Positions 1-9,183 of a stretch of 64,000 nt of DNA are shown in pieces. A program made the position numbers and the translations under genes. Location: NCBI RefSeq assembly GCF_037026715.1, contig NZ_JBANCG010000001.1, positions 310,001-374,000 on the forward strand, in the 5' to 3' direction. Source of the DNA: Breoghania sp037026715 (GTDB lineage: Bacteria > Pseudomonadota > Alphaproteobacteria > Rhizobiales > Stappiaceae). Under the pieces are notes generated by a model, which ran no database searches, was not told the origin of the DNA, and saw only the letters and a program-made list of their open reading frames with translations. Within the stretch, counting starts at the first letter, position 1; each line of letters begins with the position of its first letter.

Positions 1-1609
1 CCGGCAGCAGTGCGGTGGCCAGTTCCTTGCCAAGCTCCACGCCCCACTGGTCGAAGGAGTTGATCCCCCAGATCGTGCCTTCCACGAAGACCCGGTGCTC
101 GTAGAGCGCGATGATCGCGCCGAGGGTGCGCGGATCCAGCCGGTCGTAGACAAGCGTGGTGGACGGACGGTTGCCCGGGAACACCTTGTGCGGGGCGAGT
201 TCTTCGATTGCCGCCGCGTCCTTGCCGGCGGCCTTCAGTTGCGCCTTCGCTTCCTCCAGCGTGCGCCCGCGCATCAGGGCGGCGCTCTGCGCCAGACAAT
301 TGGCGACCAGCATGGTGTGATGGTCGCGTAGCGTCGGCTCGTGTCCGTTGGCCGCCACCATGAATTCCGCCGGGATGACGTCCGTGCCCTGATGGAGCAG
401 CTGGAAGAAGGCGTGCTGGCCGTTGGTGCCCTGTCCGCCCCACACGACAGGGCCAGTGGCGCCTGCGGCCGGCTCGCCCGACAGCGTCACGCTCTTGCCG
501 TTGCTCTCCATGTCGAGCTGCTGGATGTAGTTGGGAAAGAGCCGCATGCGCTGGTCATAGGGCAGGATCGCGCGGGTCGGGTAGCCGCAGACATTGCGGT
601 GGAGGACGCCGACGAGGCCGAGCAGCACAGGCAGGTTGTCGGCAAGCGGTGCGGTGCGGAAATGTGCGTCCATCTCGCGCCCGCCCGCCAGGAATTCGGC
701 AAACCTCTCCGGGCCGATGGCGATCATCAGCGGCAGGCCGATCGCCGACCACAGCGAATAGCGTCCGCCCACCCAGTCCCAAAAGCCGAAGACCCGGTCG
801 CTGGCGATGCCGAACTCGTCGACTTTGTCGAGCGCGGTGGAAATGGCGGCGAAATGCGCCTTGACCGCTCCCTCGCCGAGGTTCGCCACGATCCAGCGCC
901 GGGCGGAAGCGGCGTTGGTCATCGTCTCCGCGGTGGTGAAGGTTTTTGACGCGATCAGGAACAGGGTCGAGCGCGGATCGAGGTTCTTGACCGTGTCGGC
1001 GAGATGCGCCCCGTCGATGTTGGAGACGAAATGCAGGCGCGGGCCGTCATGGTAGGGCGCGAGCGCCGCAGTCGCCATGGCCGGGCCGAGATCCGAGCCG
1101 CCGATGCCGATATTGACGACATCGGTGAAGCGCGCGTCGGTGTGGGAGCGCACCTGCGCCCCGCGGACCGCCTCGGCAAATGCCTTCATACGGGCAAGAA
1201 CGGCGGTGACCTGGTGCATCACATCGACGCCATCCACCTCCACGGGGTTTCCAGCGGCATTGCGAAGGGCCGTGTGCAGCACGGCGCGATGTTCCGTCGC
1301 GTTGATGGCGGCGCCGGAGAACATCGCCTCGCGGCGTTCCTCCACTCTGGCGGCGCGGGCGAGGGCGCAAAGCCGGTCGAGCGTCTCGCCCGTCATCAAC
1401 ACCTTGGAGACGTCGAGCAGCAGGCCGGCACCTTCGCGCGAGAAGCGTGCGAACCGGTCGGGATCCTCGTCGAACAGGCTGGCGAGCGGATGGGCCGTCA
1501 GCGCGCGGTGATGCTCCAGCAGGTGTTGCCAGGCTTCGCCGAGCGGGCCGTCGCCGGCAGGAACGTGACCCGAGGCGGTTGTATCGGTCGTGGGATTGAT
1601 CGCGGTCAT
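1..1609 (-). CDS. pgi: Glucose-6-phosphate isomerase (C-terminus cut by window edge)
   Basis: Cytosolic enzyme interconverting glucose 6-phosphate and fructose 6-phosphate in glycolysis/gluconeogenesis. Translating the minus strand from the ATG at 1607-1609 gives 536 residues without a stop before the edge. The family is usually about 540-550 residues, so only a few C-terminal residues are missing. The first family signature is seen as WVGGRYSLWSA (around residue 275), and the second as GINSFDQWGVELGK near the end (around residue 520). A sugar-phosphate binding stretch GIGGSDLGP is also present. It is divergent from the acyl-CoA ligase, sharing a 233-base upstream gap. Identification is confident; the end lies outside the window. 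Confidence 0.96.
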   Translation of the reverse strand, partial: MTAINPTTDTTASGHVPAGDGPLGEAWQHLLEHHRALTAHPLASLFDEDPDRFARFSREGAGLLLDVSKVLMTGETLDRLCALARAARVEERREAMFSGAAINATEHRAVLHTALRNAAGNPVEVDGVDVMHQVTAVLARMKAFAEAVRGAQVRSHTDARFTDVVNIGIGGSDLGPAMATAALAPYHDGPRLHFVSNIDGAHLADTVKNLDPRSTLFLIASKTFTTAETMTNAASARRWIVANLGEGAVKAHFAAISTALDKVDEFGIASDRVFGFWDWVGGRYSLWSAIGLPLMIAIGPERFAEFLAGGREMDAHFRTAPLADNLPVLLGLVGVLHRNVCGYPTRAILPYDQRMRLFPNYIQQLDMESNGKSVTLSGEPAAGATGPVVWGGQGTNGQHAFFQLLHQGTDVIPAEFMVAANGHEPTLRDHHTMLVANCLAQSAALMRGRTLEEAKAQLKAAGKDAAAIEELAPHKVFPGNRPSTTLVYDRLDPRTLGAIIALYEHRVFVEGTIWGINSFDQWGVELGKELATALLP

Positions 1610-1842
1610 GCGTCGGTCGCTCCGTCTTGCTCTTGCGGGGGCAGGCTATTCGGTTTCAGGAGGCTTGTCAGGGACGATCGCACATGAAAAACGACAGGTG
1701 CCGCAGCGTCATGGAGTTGACCCTTGCGTAAACCGCCCCCAAAGTCACGTCAGAGATGCGCCATTCGAAAAAGGCGCGCACGGCTTCCAACGCGGCACCG
1801 GCCTGTTCGGTTGCGCGAGGGGCAGATGAGGGAGAAAACGCA

Positions 1843-3507
1843 ATGAACGGCGACGCGACGGCGGCGGCCCCCGTTTTCACGCCGCGGCCCATGGCCGACT
1901 ATCTGGACGAGACGGTCCGCGTGTTCGCGGATCGTCCGGCGCTCGATTTCATGGGCAAGGTGTGGACCTACCGGCAGCTCGGCGATCTCGTCGATCGCGC
2001 GGCCGAGGGTTTCCGCAAGCTCGGCGTCAAGCGCGGGGTTCAGGTCGGTCTGTGCCTTCCCAACACGCCCTATTTCACCATCTGCTATTTCGCCGTGCTG
2101 AAGGCCGGCGGCACGGTGGTGAACTACAATCCGCTCTATGTGGAGCGCGAGATCGCCTTCCAGACGCGTGATTCCCGTACGCGCATCATGGTGACCCTCG
2201 ATCTCAAGGTGATCTACGACAAGGTGGAGGCGGTCAGGGCGTCCGGCGGGCTGGAGACGCTGGTCGTTTGCCGGATGGCCGACATCCTTCCGCAGCCGAA
2301 GAAGCTGCTCTTCACGCTGTTCAAGGCGAAGGAACGGGCCTCCGTTCCCCGCGACGCTGCGCACCTGCCGTTTGCCGAACTCGTTTCCGGACCGAGGATC
2401 ACCGGCGCGCCGAAGGTCGATCCGATGACCGATGTCGCCGTGCTGCAATATACCGGCGGCACCACGGGCGTGCCGAAGGGCGCGATGCTGAGCCATGCGA
2501 ACCTGTCGGCCAACATGGAGCAGATGCGGCTGTTCTTCTCCGCCGCGCGGCCCGGCGAGGAAGTGATGCTCTGCGTGCTGCCGTTCTTCCACGTCTTCGC
2601 GATGACGGCGGCGCAGAACCTCTCGGTGCTGATCGGCGCGGAAATGGCGCTGATGCCGCGGTTCGAGCTGAAGATGCTGCTTGAGCTCATCAAGCGCAAG
2701 TCGGTGACGCTGTTCCCCGGCGTGCCCACCATCTACACAGCCATCAACCACGCGCCGCAAACGAAGAACTACGACCTGACCTCCATCCGCATGTGCATTT
2801 CCGGCGGCGCGCCGTTGCCGGTGGAGGTGAAGGAGAACTTCGAGGCGCTGACCGGCTGCACTCTGGTGGAAGGCTACGGGCTGACGGAGGCATCGCCTGT
2901 GGTCACCTGCAACCCGCTGGAGGGCAAGCCGCGCGCCGGCTCCATCGGCAAGCCGGTCGCCTGGACGGAATGCGAATTCCGCTCGCTGGAAGACCCCTAC
3001 GAGGTGATGGCGGAGGGCGAGAAGGGCGAACTGTGCGTTCGCGGGCCGCAGGTCATGCTCGGTTACTGGGAGCGTCCGGACGACACCAACCGCACCATCG
3101 AGAACGGTTTTCTTCATACAGGCGACGTCGGCTATCGCGATGCGGACGGCTACATCCATCTGGTCGACCGGATCAAGGATCTCATCATCTGCTCCGGCTA
3201 CAACGTCTATCCCCGCGTGATCGAGGAGGCGATCTATCAGCACGAGGCGGTGGAGGAGGTGATCGTCATCGCCATCGCCGACAGCTATCGCGGCCAGGCA
3301 CCGAAGGCCTTCGTCAAGCTGAAGGAGGGTTCGGAAGTCACGGCGGACGAGCTCAAGACCTTCCTCAAGGGGCACCTGTCGGCGATTGAGTTGCCGCGCG
3401 AGATCGAATTCCGTGACGAACTGCCGAAAACGCTCGTTGGCAAGCTTTCCAAGAAGGAACTGGTGGAAGAGGAAAAGGCCAAGTCTGGGGATGTCGCGGC
3501 GGAGTGA
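1843..3507 (+). CDS. Long-chain/dicarboxylate acyl-CoA ligase (FadD/PimA-like)
   Basis: ANL-superfamily ligase, 554 residues, that activates a carboxylic acid to an acyl-AMP and then to the CoA thioester. Visible motifs are the P-loop YTGGTTGVPKG (about residues 203-213), GYGLTEASPV, the hinge region TGDVGYRDADGYIHLVDR, and the C-terminal catalytic lysine region VGKLSKKEL. The length is normal for FadD-type enzymes. The ATG at 1843 is chosen because GAGGGA lies about 9 bases upstream; the reading frame stays open further 5' but without family-like sequence. The substrate is inferred: the overall sequence recalls the fatty acid/dicarboxylate ligases of alphaproteobacteria, but motifs alone do not define chain length. 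Confidence 0.9.
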   Translation: MNGDATAAAPVFTPRPMADYLDETVRVFADRPALDFMGKVWTYRQLGDLVDRAAEGFRKLGVKRGVQVGLCLPNTPYFTICYFAVLKAGGTVVNYNPLYVEREIAFQTRDSRTRIMVTLDLKVIYDKVEAVRASGGLETLVVCRMADILPQPKKLLFTLFKAKERASVPRDAAHLPFAELVSGPRITGAPKVDPMTDVAVLQYTGGTTGVPKGAMLSHANLSANMEQMRLFFSAARPGEEVMLCVLPFFHVFAMTAAQNLSVLIGAEMALMPRFELKMLLELIKRKSVTLFPGVPTIYTAINHAPQTKNYDLTSIRMCISGGAPLPVEVKENFEALTGCTLVEGYGLTEASPVVTCNPLEGKPRAGSIGKPVAWTECEFRSLEDPYEVMAEGEKGELCVRGPQVMLGYWERPDDTNRTIENGFLHTGDVGYRDADGYIHLVDRIKDLIICSGYNVYPRVIEEAIYQHEAVEEVIVIAIADSYRGQAPKAFVKLKEGSEVTADELKTFLKGHLSAIELPREIEFRDELPKTLVGKLSKKELVEEEKAKSGDVAAE

Positions 3508-3616
3508 GGCCGCTTGCTGCGAACGTGGCGCTTGCCGTTCCGCCCGAACGGCTGACTTTTTTCTTTTCCCCGCGAGCACAAACGATGCCGCAACGCCCTG
3601 AGTTGCCCCCTTGCGT

Positions 3617-3738
3617 CCCCCTCCCCCTTGAGGGGAGGGGCTAGGGGTGGGGGTACCCTCGCTTGCTCCGAACCTGCCGCCTTCACCCCCACCCGAACGG
3701 CCGAAGAAGCCGTTCGACCTCCCCTCAAGGGGGAGGTG
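3617..3738. repeat. GC-rich composite inverted repeat
   Basis: CCTCCCCCTTGAGGGGAGG (3620-3638) is the exact reverse complement of CCTCCCCTCAAGGGGGAGG (3719-3737). Inside it, GGGTGGGGGT (about 3645-3654) pairs with ACCCCCACCC (3686-3695), and a small hairpin GAACGGC/GCCGTTC sits around 3695-3715. The element can fold into one long cruciform between a gene ending at 3507 and one ending at 3861 (convergent). It fills most of this 353-base gap. Such palindromes are common in Rhizobiales intergenic regions; it may act as a terminator for both genes, which is inference. Confidence 0.75.
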
Positions 3739-3860
3739 TTCCGTGCTGCTAACCTCTTTCTCCAGATGCCCCAACGAAACCCGCCGCGACCCTCAGGACG
3801 AGCCCCTCGCGTCCTCCACCTTTGAGGGCGGGGGCTCAGGTGGCAAGCCGGAAGCCAATC

Positions 3861-4874
3861 CTAGTTGTTGTATCCGCGTCCTTCGGCATCGCGCACGAGG
3901 CGGCGGTTGAGCCTTGCCTCCCGATGGACGGTATAAAGCGAGGCGGCGATGATGATCGCCGCACCCGCAAAGGTGGTCAGGCCCGGCCATTGGTCGAAGA
4001 CCAGGACGCCAAAGGCGGTGGCGTAGAGAAGGCGGGTGTAGTCGAGCGACGCGATCGCCGTCGCCTCGCCGGCGCGGAAGGCCTGGATGTTGCACATCTG
4101 GGCGCACCACGCGACGACGCCGATGGCGAGCAGGATCGCGAGTTCGGTGGGCGTCGGCGTCACCCAGTAGATCCAGGTCGGCACGATCATGATGAGGCCG
4201 ACGCCGCAGGCCTGGTAGGTCAGGATGGTGACGGGGCGGTCGGTACGCGTCATCTGCCTTATGAGGATCATCACCATCGCCGCGCAGGCAGCGCCCGCAA
4301 CCGCCATCAGTCCATAGACATTCATCGTGCCTTCGCCGGTCGGGTTCAGCATGACGAGGACGCCCATGAAGCCGACGACGACCGCGCCCCAGCGATGCAG
4401 GCCGACGGTCTCCTTCAGGATGAGAATCGCGAAGATCGTGACGAAGAAGCTCTTGGCGAACGAGATCGCGGTGGCATCGGCCAGCGGCAGGTGAATGACG
4501 GCGGTGAAGCCGAAGACCATCGCGCCGGAGGCGAGCACGATGCGCATGAGATGAAGTTCGGGCCGAGCCGTGCGCAGCGAGGAGGGGAAGGAGCCGATGA
4601 TTGTCGGTGCCACGATGATCGTCATCACGATCTGGCGCACGAGCAGGATTTCCGTCACATGGATGCGCTGGCCCGCCACCTTGATCAGCGTCGTCATGAT
4701 CGTGAAGAAGAAGGCGGCGGCAAGGATCCACAAGGCGCCGCGGGCATTGCCCGCAAGTGTTTCCCACCATGCGAGCCAGCGAAGGCGGCCGCGGGCGGCC
4801 ATGCCGGGGCGTCCCTGCATTGCCGGGCGCTCGCCGGGCGGTTGGCGATCGGGGTGGGGTGGTGAATCTTGCAT
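3861..4874 (-). CDS. EamA-family (DMT superfamily) permease
   Basis: Inner-membrane drug/metabolite exporter-like protein of about 337 residues with some ten predicted hydrophobic helices in two EamA halves, and a soluble basic N-terminal tail of about 45 residues. Helices start at ALWILAAAFFFTIMTTLIKV; the EamA-type stretch LPLADATAISFAKSFFV is evident, and a repeat-2 counterpart GEATAIASLDYTRLLYA follows. The start is uncertain: the ATG at 4874 has a GGAG about 11 bases upstream, and other in-frame starts lie slightly further upstream. It is divergent from the molybdenum hydroxylase; a second EamA permease lies on that gene's other side. The substrate is unknown. Confidence 0.85.
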   Translation of the reverse strand: MQDSPPHPDRQPPGERPAMQGRPGMAARGRLRWLAWWETLAGNARGALWILAAAFFFTIMTTLIKVAGQRIHVTEILLVRQIVMTIIVAPTIIGSFPSSLRTARPELHLMRIVLASGAMVFGFTAVIHLPLADATAISFAKSFFVTIFAILILKETVGLHRWGAVVVGFMGVLVMLNPTGEGTMNVYGLMAVAGAACAAMVMILIRQMTRTDRPVTILTYQACGVGLIMIVPTWIYWVTPTPTELAILLAIGVVAWCAQMCNIQAFRAGEATAIASLDYTRLLYATAFGVLVFDQWPGLTTFAGAAIIIAASLYTVHREARLNRRLVRDAEGRGYNN

Positions 4875-5200
4875 GCGATTGTATACTCCGCGCAGAACGT
4901 CCATCATAATGACCTTCACCGCAAGGACTATCCGTCCCGGCGGCCGATCTCATTCCCGGTTGCCGCGCTCCCGCCCATCCTGCCGACCGTCACACCGCAG
5001 ATGCGTGTCGTCCCGGCGAGTGGGGCGGCTGCACGTGGACGAAGCGGCAAGGAAAGGGATGGTGCGATGGCGGGCAGGGAAACGAGTTTGGGGGCTGGCC
5101 AAGTCGCGGGGCTCTTCTATCCTTGTCTTTTCTGTCTATCCTTTCCTTGAGGAAAGCCAGCATTGTCTCAGAGCGACAGCGAACCGAAAGGCATTTCTGC
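4875..5200. other. Divergent intergenic region between EamA permease and CoxL-like gene
   Basis: 326 bases between two divergently oriented genes, presumably holding both promoters. I see no convincing protein, RNA or palindromic operator in it. It contains locally AT-richer stretches (about 4880-4930 and 5120-5165) that could carry the two promoters. Confidence 0.4.
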
Positions 5201-7510
5201 ATGAACCAGCCGGTCAACGCGAAATTCGGCATCGGTGCGCCGGTGCGTCGGAAGGAAGATCCGAGCCTCATCACCGGCCACGGCCGATATGTCCCGGATA
5301 TTACGCCGGAGGGGGCGCTTCACGCCTGGGTGCTGCGTTCGGCCATGCCGCATGCGCGGTTCTCGCTTTCGGGCCTCGACGAGGCGCGGCGCGCGCCGGG
5401 CGTGTCGCTGGTGCTGACGGCCGCCGATATCCCCGATCTCGGACTGATGCCGACGAAGGCGGTCATGCCCCAGGTCGACGGCACGCAGCATGCCGTGCCG
5501 CCGCGCGAGGTGCTGTGCTCCGATACGGTGCGCTTCGTCGGCGACGCGATCGCCTTCGTGGTGGCCGACAGCGTCGATGCGGCGAAGTCGGCAGGCGAGC
5601 TGATCGAGGTCGAATACGATCCGCTCGATGCGGCGGTGGAGACGGGCAGGGCGCTCAATGGCGCCGCGCCGCTGGTCTGGCCTGAAACCGGCACCAATCA
5701 GGCCTTCGAACTCGGCCAGGGCGACAAGGCGAAGACCGATGAGGCGTTCGCGCGCGCTGCGCACGTCACAAAGATCGACATCGTCAACAACCGCCTCGTG
5801 ACCAACTACATGGAGACGCGCGGCTGCATCGGCGAATATGACAGGACCACCGGCCGCTATGCGCTCACCACCGGCTCCCAGGGCGTCCACGGTATGCGCG
5901 ACATCATCGCCGGCGATATCCTGAAGATCGATCCGGCCAGGCTGCACGTGATGACGCCGGATGTCGGCGGCGGCTTCGGCACCAAGATGTTCGTCTACCG
6001 CGAATATCCGCTTTGCCTGGTGGCGGCGGAAAGGCTCGGCCGGCCGGTCAAATGGGTCAGCGAGCGCATGGAACATTTCGTGGCCTGCGCGCACGGGCGC
6101 GACAACCTCACCCATGCGGAGATGGCGATGGACGCCGACGGTCGCTTCCTCGGCCTGAAAATCGACGTCATCGCCAACATGGGCGCCTACCTGCACCAGT
6201 TCGGGCCCTACATTCCCTACGTGGGCACGACCATGTCGACGGGGCTCTACGACATTGACGCGCTGCATGTGCGGGTGCGCGGCGTCTTCACCCACACGGT
6301 GCCCGTCGATGCCTATCGCGGCGCGGGGCGGCCTGAGGCGGCCTATCTGATCGACCGGCTGGTCGACAAGGCCGCGATCGAGATGGGGCTTTCCACCTCG
6401 GAAATCCGTCGGCGCAATTTCATTCCGACGGAAAAGCTTCCCTATACGACGCCGACCGGACGCATGTACGACACCGGCGAATTCGCCGCCCACATGGACA
6501 AGGCGATGGAAGTGGCCGGCTGGGCCGACTTTGATGCGCGGGCCGATGAGGCGCGTGCGCGCGGGCGTTATCGCGGCATCGGCATGTCGACCTACATCGA
6601 GGCCTGCGCCTTCGCCGGCTCCGAAGAGGTCAACATGCAGCTGGACCAAACGGGCCGGGTTAAGCTCCTCATCGGCACCCAGACCAACGGGCAGGGCCAT
6701 GCCACCGCCTATGGTCAGGTGGCGGCCGAGATCCTCGGTCTCGATCTCGACGGCATTGAGGTGGTTCAGGGCGACAGCGACCTGATCGCCACGGGCGGCG
6801 GCACGGGCGGCTCGCGCTCCATCCCCATCGGGCTTCCCTCCGTCGATGTGGCCTCGCGCACGCTCGTCGAAAAGATCAAGGCGCTTGCGGCCGATCAGCT
6901 GGAAGCGGGACCTGACGATCTGGAACTTGCCGACGGCATGGTCCGGGTGGCGGGCACCGACAGGGCGGTGAGCTTCTCGCAGATCGCGGCGAGCACGGCC
7001 GATCCTGAGGACCTTAAGGCGCAGGCGCGCATCAAGCAGACCGAGGCGACCTACCCCAACGGCACGCATATCTGCGAGGTGGAGATCGACCCGGAGACGG
7101 GAACGACCGAGATCGTGCGTTACACGATTGTTGACGATTTCGGTGTCACGGTGAACCCGCTGCTGCTTGCCGGACAGGTCCATGGCGGGGTCGCGCAGGC
7201 CATCGGCCAGGCGCTGATGGAAGACACGGTCTATGACGGCGAGGGGCAGCTGCTGAGCGCATCCCTGCTCGACTACGCGCTGCCGCGTGCCGGCGACGTG
7301 CCGGATTTTGACTTCCAGACCCGCAATGTGCCGTCCACGACGAACGCGCTGGGCATCAAGGGCGCGGGCGAGGCCGGCACCATCGGTGGTTGCGGCGCCG
7401 TGATGAATGCGGTCGGCGATGCGCTCAGGCGCGGCGCGGGCGTGGCCCATATCGACATGCCGGCGACGCCGGAGCGGGTCTGGCAGGCGATCCGCGCGGC
7501 CCAGGCCTGA
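5201..7510 (+). CDS. Form II CoxL-like molybdenum hydroxylase, large (molybdopterin-binding) subunit
   Basis: Xanthine dehydrogenase/CO-dehydrogenase-family large subunit, 769 residues. The active-site loop reads AYRGAGR (371-377), which by established knowledge marks form II CoxL-like proteins rather than true CO dehydrogenase (form I has AYxCSFR). The molybdopterin-binding motif TNGQGHATAYGQ, the glycine-rich GGGTGGSRS and the C-terminal GAGEAGTIGG with the likely catalytic Glu are intact. The ATG at 5201 follows a weak GAAAGG and starts the conserved region IGAPVRRKEDPSLITGHGRY. No FAD (CoxM) or 2Fe-2S (CoxS) subunit gene lies beside it; neighbours are EamA permeases. The substrate is unknown; an aldehyde or N-heterocycle is plausible. 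Confidence 0.9.
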   Translation: MNQPVNAKFGIGAPVRRKEDPSLITGHGRYVPDITPEGALHAWVLRSAMPHARFSLSGLDEARRAPGVSLVLTAADIPDLGLMPTKAVMPQVDGTQHAVPPREVLCSDTVRFVGDAIAFVVADSVDAAKSAGELIEVEYDPLDAAVETGRALNGAAPLVWPETGTNQAFELGQGDKAKTDEAFARAAHVTKIDIVNNRLVTNYMETRGCIGEYDRTTGRYALTTGSQGVHGMRDIIAGDILKIDPARLHVMTPDVGGGFGTKMFVYREYPLCLVAAERLGRPVKWVSERMEHFVACAHGRDNLTHAEMAMDADGRFLGLKIDVIANMGAYLHQFGPYIPYVGTTMSTGLYDIDALHVRVRGVFTHTVPVDAYRGAGRPEAAYLIDRLVDKAAIEMGLSTSEIRRRNFIPTEKLPYTTPTGRMYDTGEFAAHMDKAMEVAGWADFDARADEARARGRYRGIGMSTYIEACAFAGSEEVNMQLDQTGRVKLLIGTQTNGQGHATAYGQVAAEILGLDLDGIEVVQGDSDLIATGGGTGGSRSIPIGLPSVDVASRTLVEKIKALAADQLEAGPDDLELADGMVRVAGTDRAVSFSQIAASTADPEDLKAQARIKQTEATYPNGTHICEVEIDPETGTTEIVRYTIVDDFGVTVNPLLLAGQVHGGVAQAIGQALMEDTVYDGEGQLLSASLLDYALPRAGDVPDFDFQTRNVPSTTNALGIKGAGEAGTIGGCGAVMNAVGDALRRGAGVAHIDMPATPERVWQAIRAAQA

Positions 7511-7702
7511 CGGCGCGCGTGGCTGGCGCCGCGGCACTTGTGCATCGGGCAGCTTTCTGCCATCAGGCCATGAGAGCCTGAGGGCAGGAGGCTCGAGAAC
7601 CGGGACCGGTCGCCCTGGCGGCGACCGCTTCCAGACCTGACGCCTGTTGGCGCCTTCCCTCCGACCGCCACCGCTTCCGTGGCCTGAAAGCAGCAGTTCT
7701 AG

Positions 7703-8683
7703 ATGTCTTCCGGTGCGTCGCCGACGCCTGTATACGAAACGCAGCGCCGACCCATGCTCGGCATCGTCCTCAAGATCCTTTCCACCATCGTGTTCACCGT
7801 GATGTCGGCGCTGATCAAGCTGGTCATCGACGAGGTGCCGACCGGAGAAGTCGTCTTTGCACGCAACTTCATCGGCATGGTTCCGGTGCTCTTGATGATG
7901 GCTTTCCAGGGCCAGCTGCCCCTGGCGCTCAAGACGCAGCGGCCGCTGGGCCATTTCCTGCGCGCCATTGTCGGCGTGTCGGCGATGGGGCTCAATTTCG
8001 CGGCGCTCGCCTTCATTCCGCTGCCCGATGCCACGGCGATCGGCTATGCCGCGCCGCTTCTCACCGTCGTCATGGCGGTGTTCCTGCTGAGCGAGGTGGT
8101 GGGCATCTACCGCTGGAGCGCGGTCGGCGTCGGTTTCGTCGGTGTGATCATCATCCTGTCGCCGAACCTCGGCAACAGCCACCTCGACCACGGCACCGCC
8201 GTCGGTGCCAGCCTGGCACTGACCGCGACGCTGTTCATGGCGGGGGCGGCGATCATCGTGCGCAAGCTGATCACGTCGGAGCGGTCCTCCACCATCGTCG
8301 TGTGGTTTTCCGCCTCCTCCTCGGTCATCGCGCTGGCGACGATCCCGCTCGGGCTCCTCTGGCCGAGCCAGGCCTGGGTGATGCCGAATGCGGAGCAATG
8401 GCTGGTGATGATCGCGATCGGGCTTCTCGGCGGGCTGGGGCAGATCCTGATGACGACGAGCTATCGCTTTGCCGACGCCTCGACGATCGCGCCCTTCGAC
8501 TACACCACCATCATCTGGGCCACCGCGCTCGGCTGGCTGATGTTCGCCGAAGTTCCGGGACCGCTCGTCATCGTCGGTTCCGCGGTCGTCATCGCGGCCG
8601 GGTTGTTCGTCCTCTACCGCGAACACCGCCTCGGCATCGACCGCACCCGCGCCCGCCGCGCCTCGACGCCGGGCAAGGTGTGA
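7703..8683 (+). CDS. EamA-family (DMT superfamily) permease
   Basis: Inner-membrane protein of 326 residues with ten predicted helices and duplicated EamA domains. Typical stretches are IPLPDATAIGYAAPLLTVVM in the first half and FADASTIAPFDYTTIIWA in the second, matching the same landmarks in the permease encoded at 3861-4874, so the two are paralogues. The start ATG at 7703 has no strong ribosome-binding site, but no better in-frame start is seen. It follows the CoxL-like gene by 192 bases on the same strand. Substrate unknown; the flanking of a molybdenum hydroxylase by two such permeases is suggestive only. Confidence 0.88.
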   Translation: MSSGASPTPVYETQRRPMLGIVLKILSTIVFTVMSALIKLVIDEVPTGEVVFARNFIGMVPVLLMMAFQGQLPLALKTQRPLGHFLRAIVGVSAMGLNFAALAFIPLPDATAIGYAAPLLTVVMAVFLLSEVVGIYRWSAVGVGFVGVIIILSPNLGNSHLDHGTAVGASLALTATLFMAGAAIIVRKLITSERSSTIVVWFSASSSVIALATIPLGLLWPSQAWVMPNAEQWLVMIAIGLLGGLGQILMTTSYRFADASTIAPFDYTTIIWATALGWLMFAEVPGPLVIVGSAVVIAAGLFVLYREHRLGIDRTRARRASTPGKV

Positions 8684-8737
8684 GCGAAGGCGGGTAAAGC
8701 GGATGCCGCCTATCGGCGATCCGAAGGTCTGATTCGC

Positions 8738-8782
8738 AAAAACGGCCGCCGTTCGCGGGCTTCACGTCCGCGTGCGGCGGCC
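8738..8782 (-). terminator. Rho-independent terminator of the AsnC-like gene
   Basis: GGCCGCCG...CGGCGGCC stem (8744-8782), extended by CGCGG/CCGCG after a two-base mismatch, with loop CTTCACG. Read on the minus strand it ends in a T-run (complement of the AAAAA at about 8738-8742). It lies just past the stop of the gene ending at 8810 and also between convergent genes. Confidence 0.65.
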
Positions 8783-8809
8783 AGATGCGCCGGAGTGCCT
8801 TGCCCTTTA

Positions 8810-9046
8810 TCAGAACGCCTTGAAGGTGAGGATCGTCTTCGTGTCCTGGATGTGGCTGATGGAGTGGACCTTCTGGTTCACGAACTGGCCGATATCCGTG
8901 CCGTTCTCCACGTAGAACTTCGCCAGCAGGTCGTAGTCTCCGGCGGTGGAATAGATCTCCGAAGCGATCTCGGCATCGGCGAGTTCGTTGGCCACCTCGT
9001 AAGATTTTCCAAGGTCGCATTTGATAAGCACGAAGAAGGGGATCAT
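8810..9046 (-). CDS. Stand-alone Lrp/AsnC ligand-binding (RAM) domain protein
   Basis: 78-residue protein made only of the RAM/AsnC ligand-sensing fold (starts MIPFFVLIKCDLGKSYEVA, contains GDYDLLAKFYVEN and ends HIQDTKTILTFKAF). It has no DNA-binding helix-turn-helix, unlike full Lrp regulators of about 150 residues. The ATG at 9046 is supported by GGAG six bases upstream. Single-domain members are known to oligomerise and bind amino acids or to modulate full-length Lrp proteins; which applies here cannot be seen. It is divergent from the thiamine riboswitch operon. Confidence 0.85.
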   Translation of the reverse strand: MIPFFVLIKCDLGKSYEVANELADAEIASEIYSTAGDYDLLAKFYVENGTDIGQFVNQKVHSISHIQDTKTILTFKAF

Positions 9047-9183
9047 GAATGTCTCCGGGTGGGCGTGAAGCGAATTCGCCCCAATCAAACGGATTGCACT
9101 GCCTGGGGCAAGCTTGCCGTGCGAGGACGCACAGCGGTGTACCGTCGCCCTTGTCATGGCCTGCCGTTCCTACTAGGTGTTAA

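Noticed and set aside
1750..3774. Minus-strand open frame opposite the acyl-CoA ligase
   Set aside because: No family features; the plus strand has full ANL motifs.
5201..7510. True CO dehydrogenase (CoxL form I)
   Set aside because: Active-site loop is AYRGAGR, not AYxCSFR, and CoxM/CoxS genes are absent.
5168..8626. Long minus-strand open frame opposite the molybdenum hydroxylase and EamA genes
   Set aside because: Rich in Arg/His/Gly with no domain; a by-product of the high-GC codon bias of the plus-strand genes.
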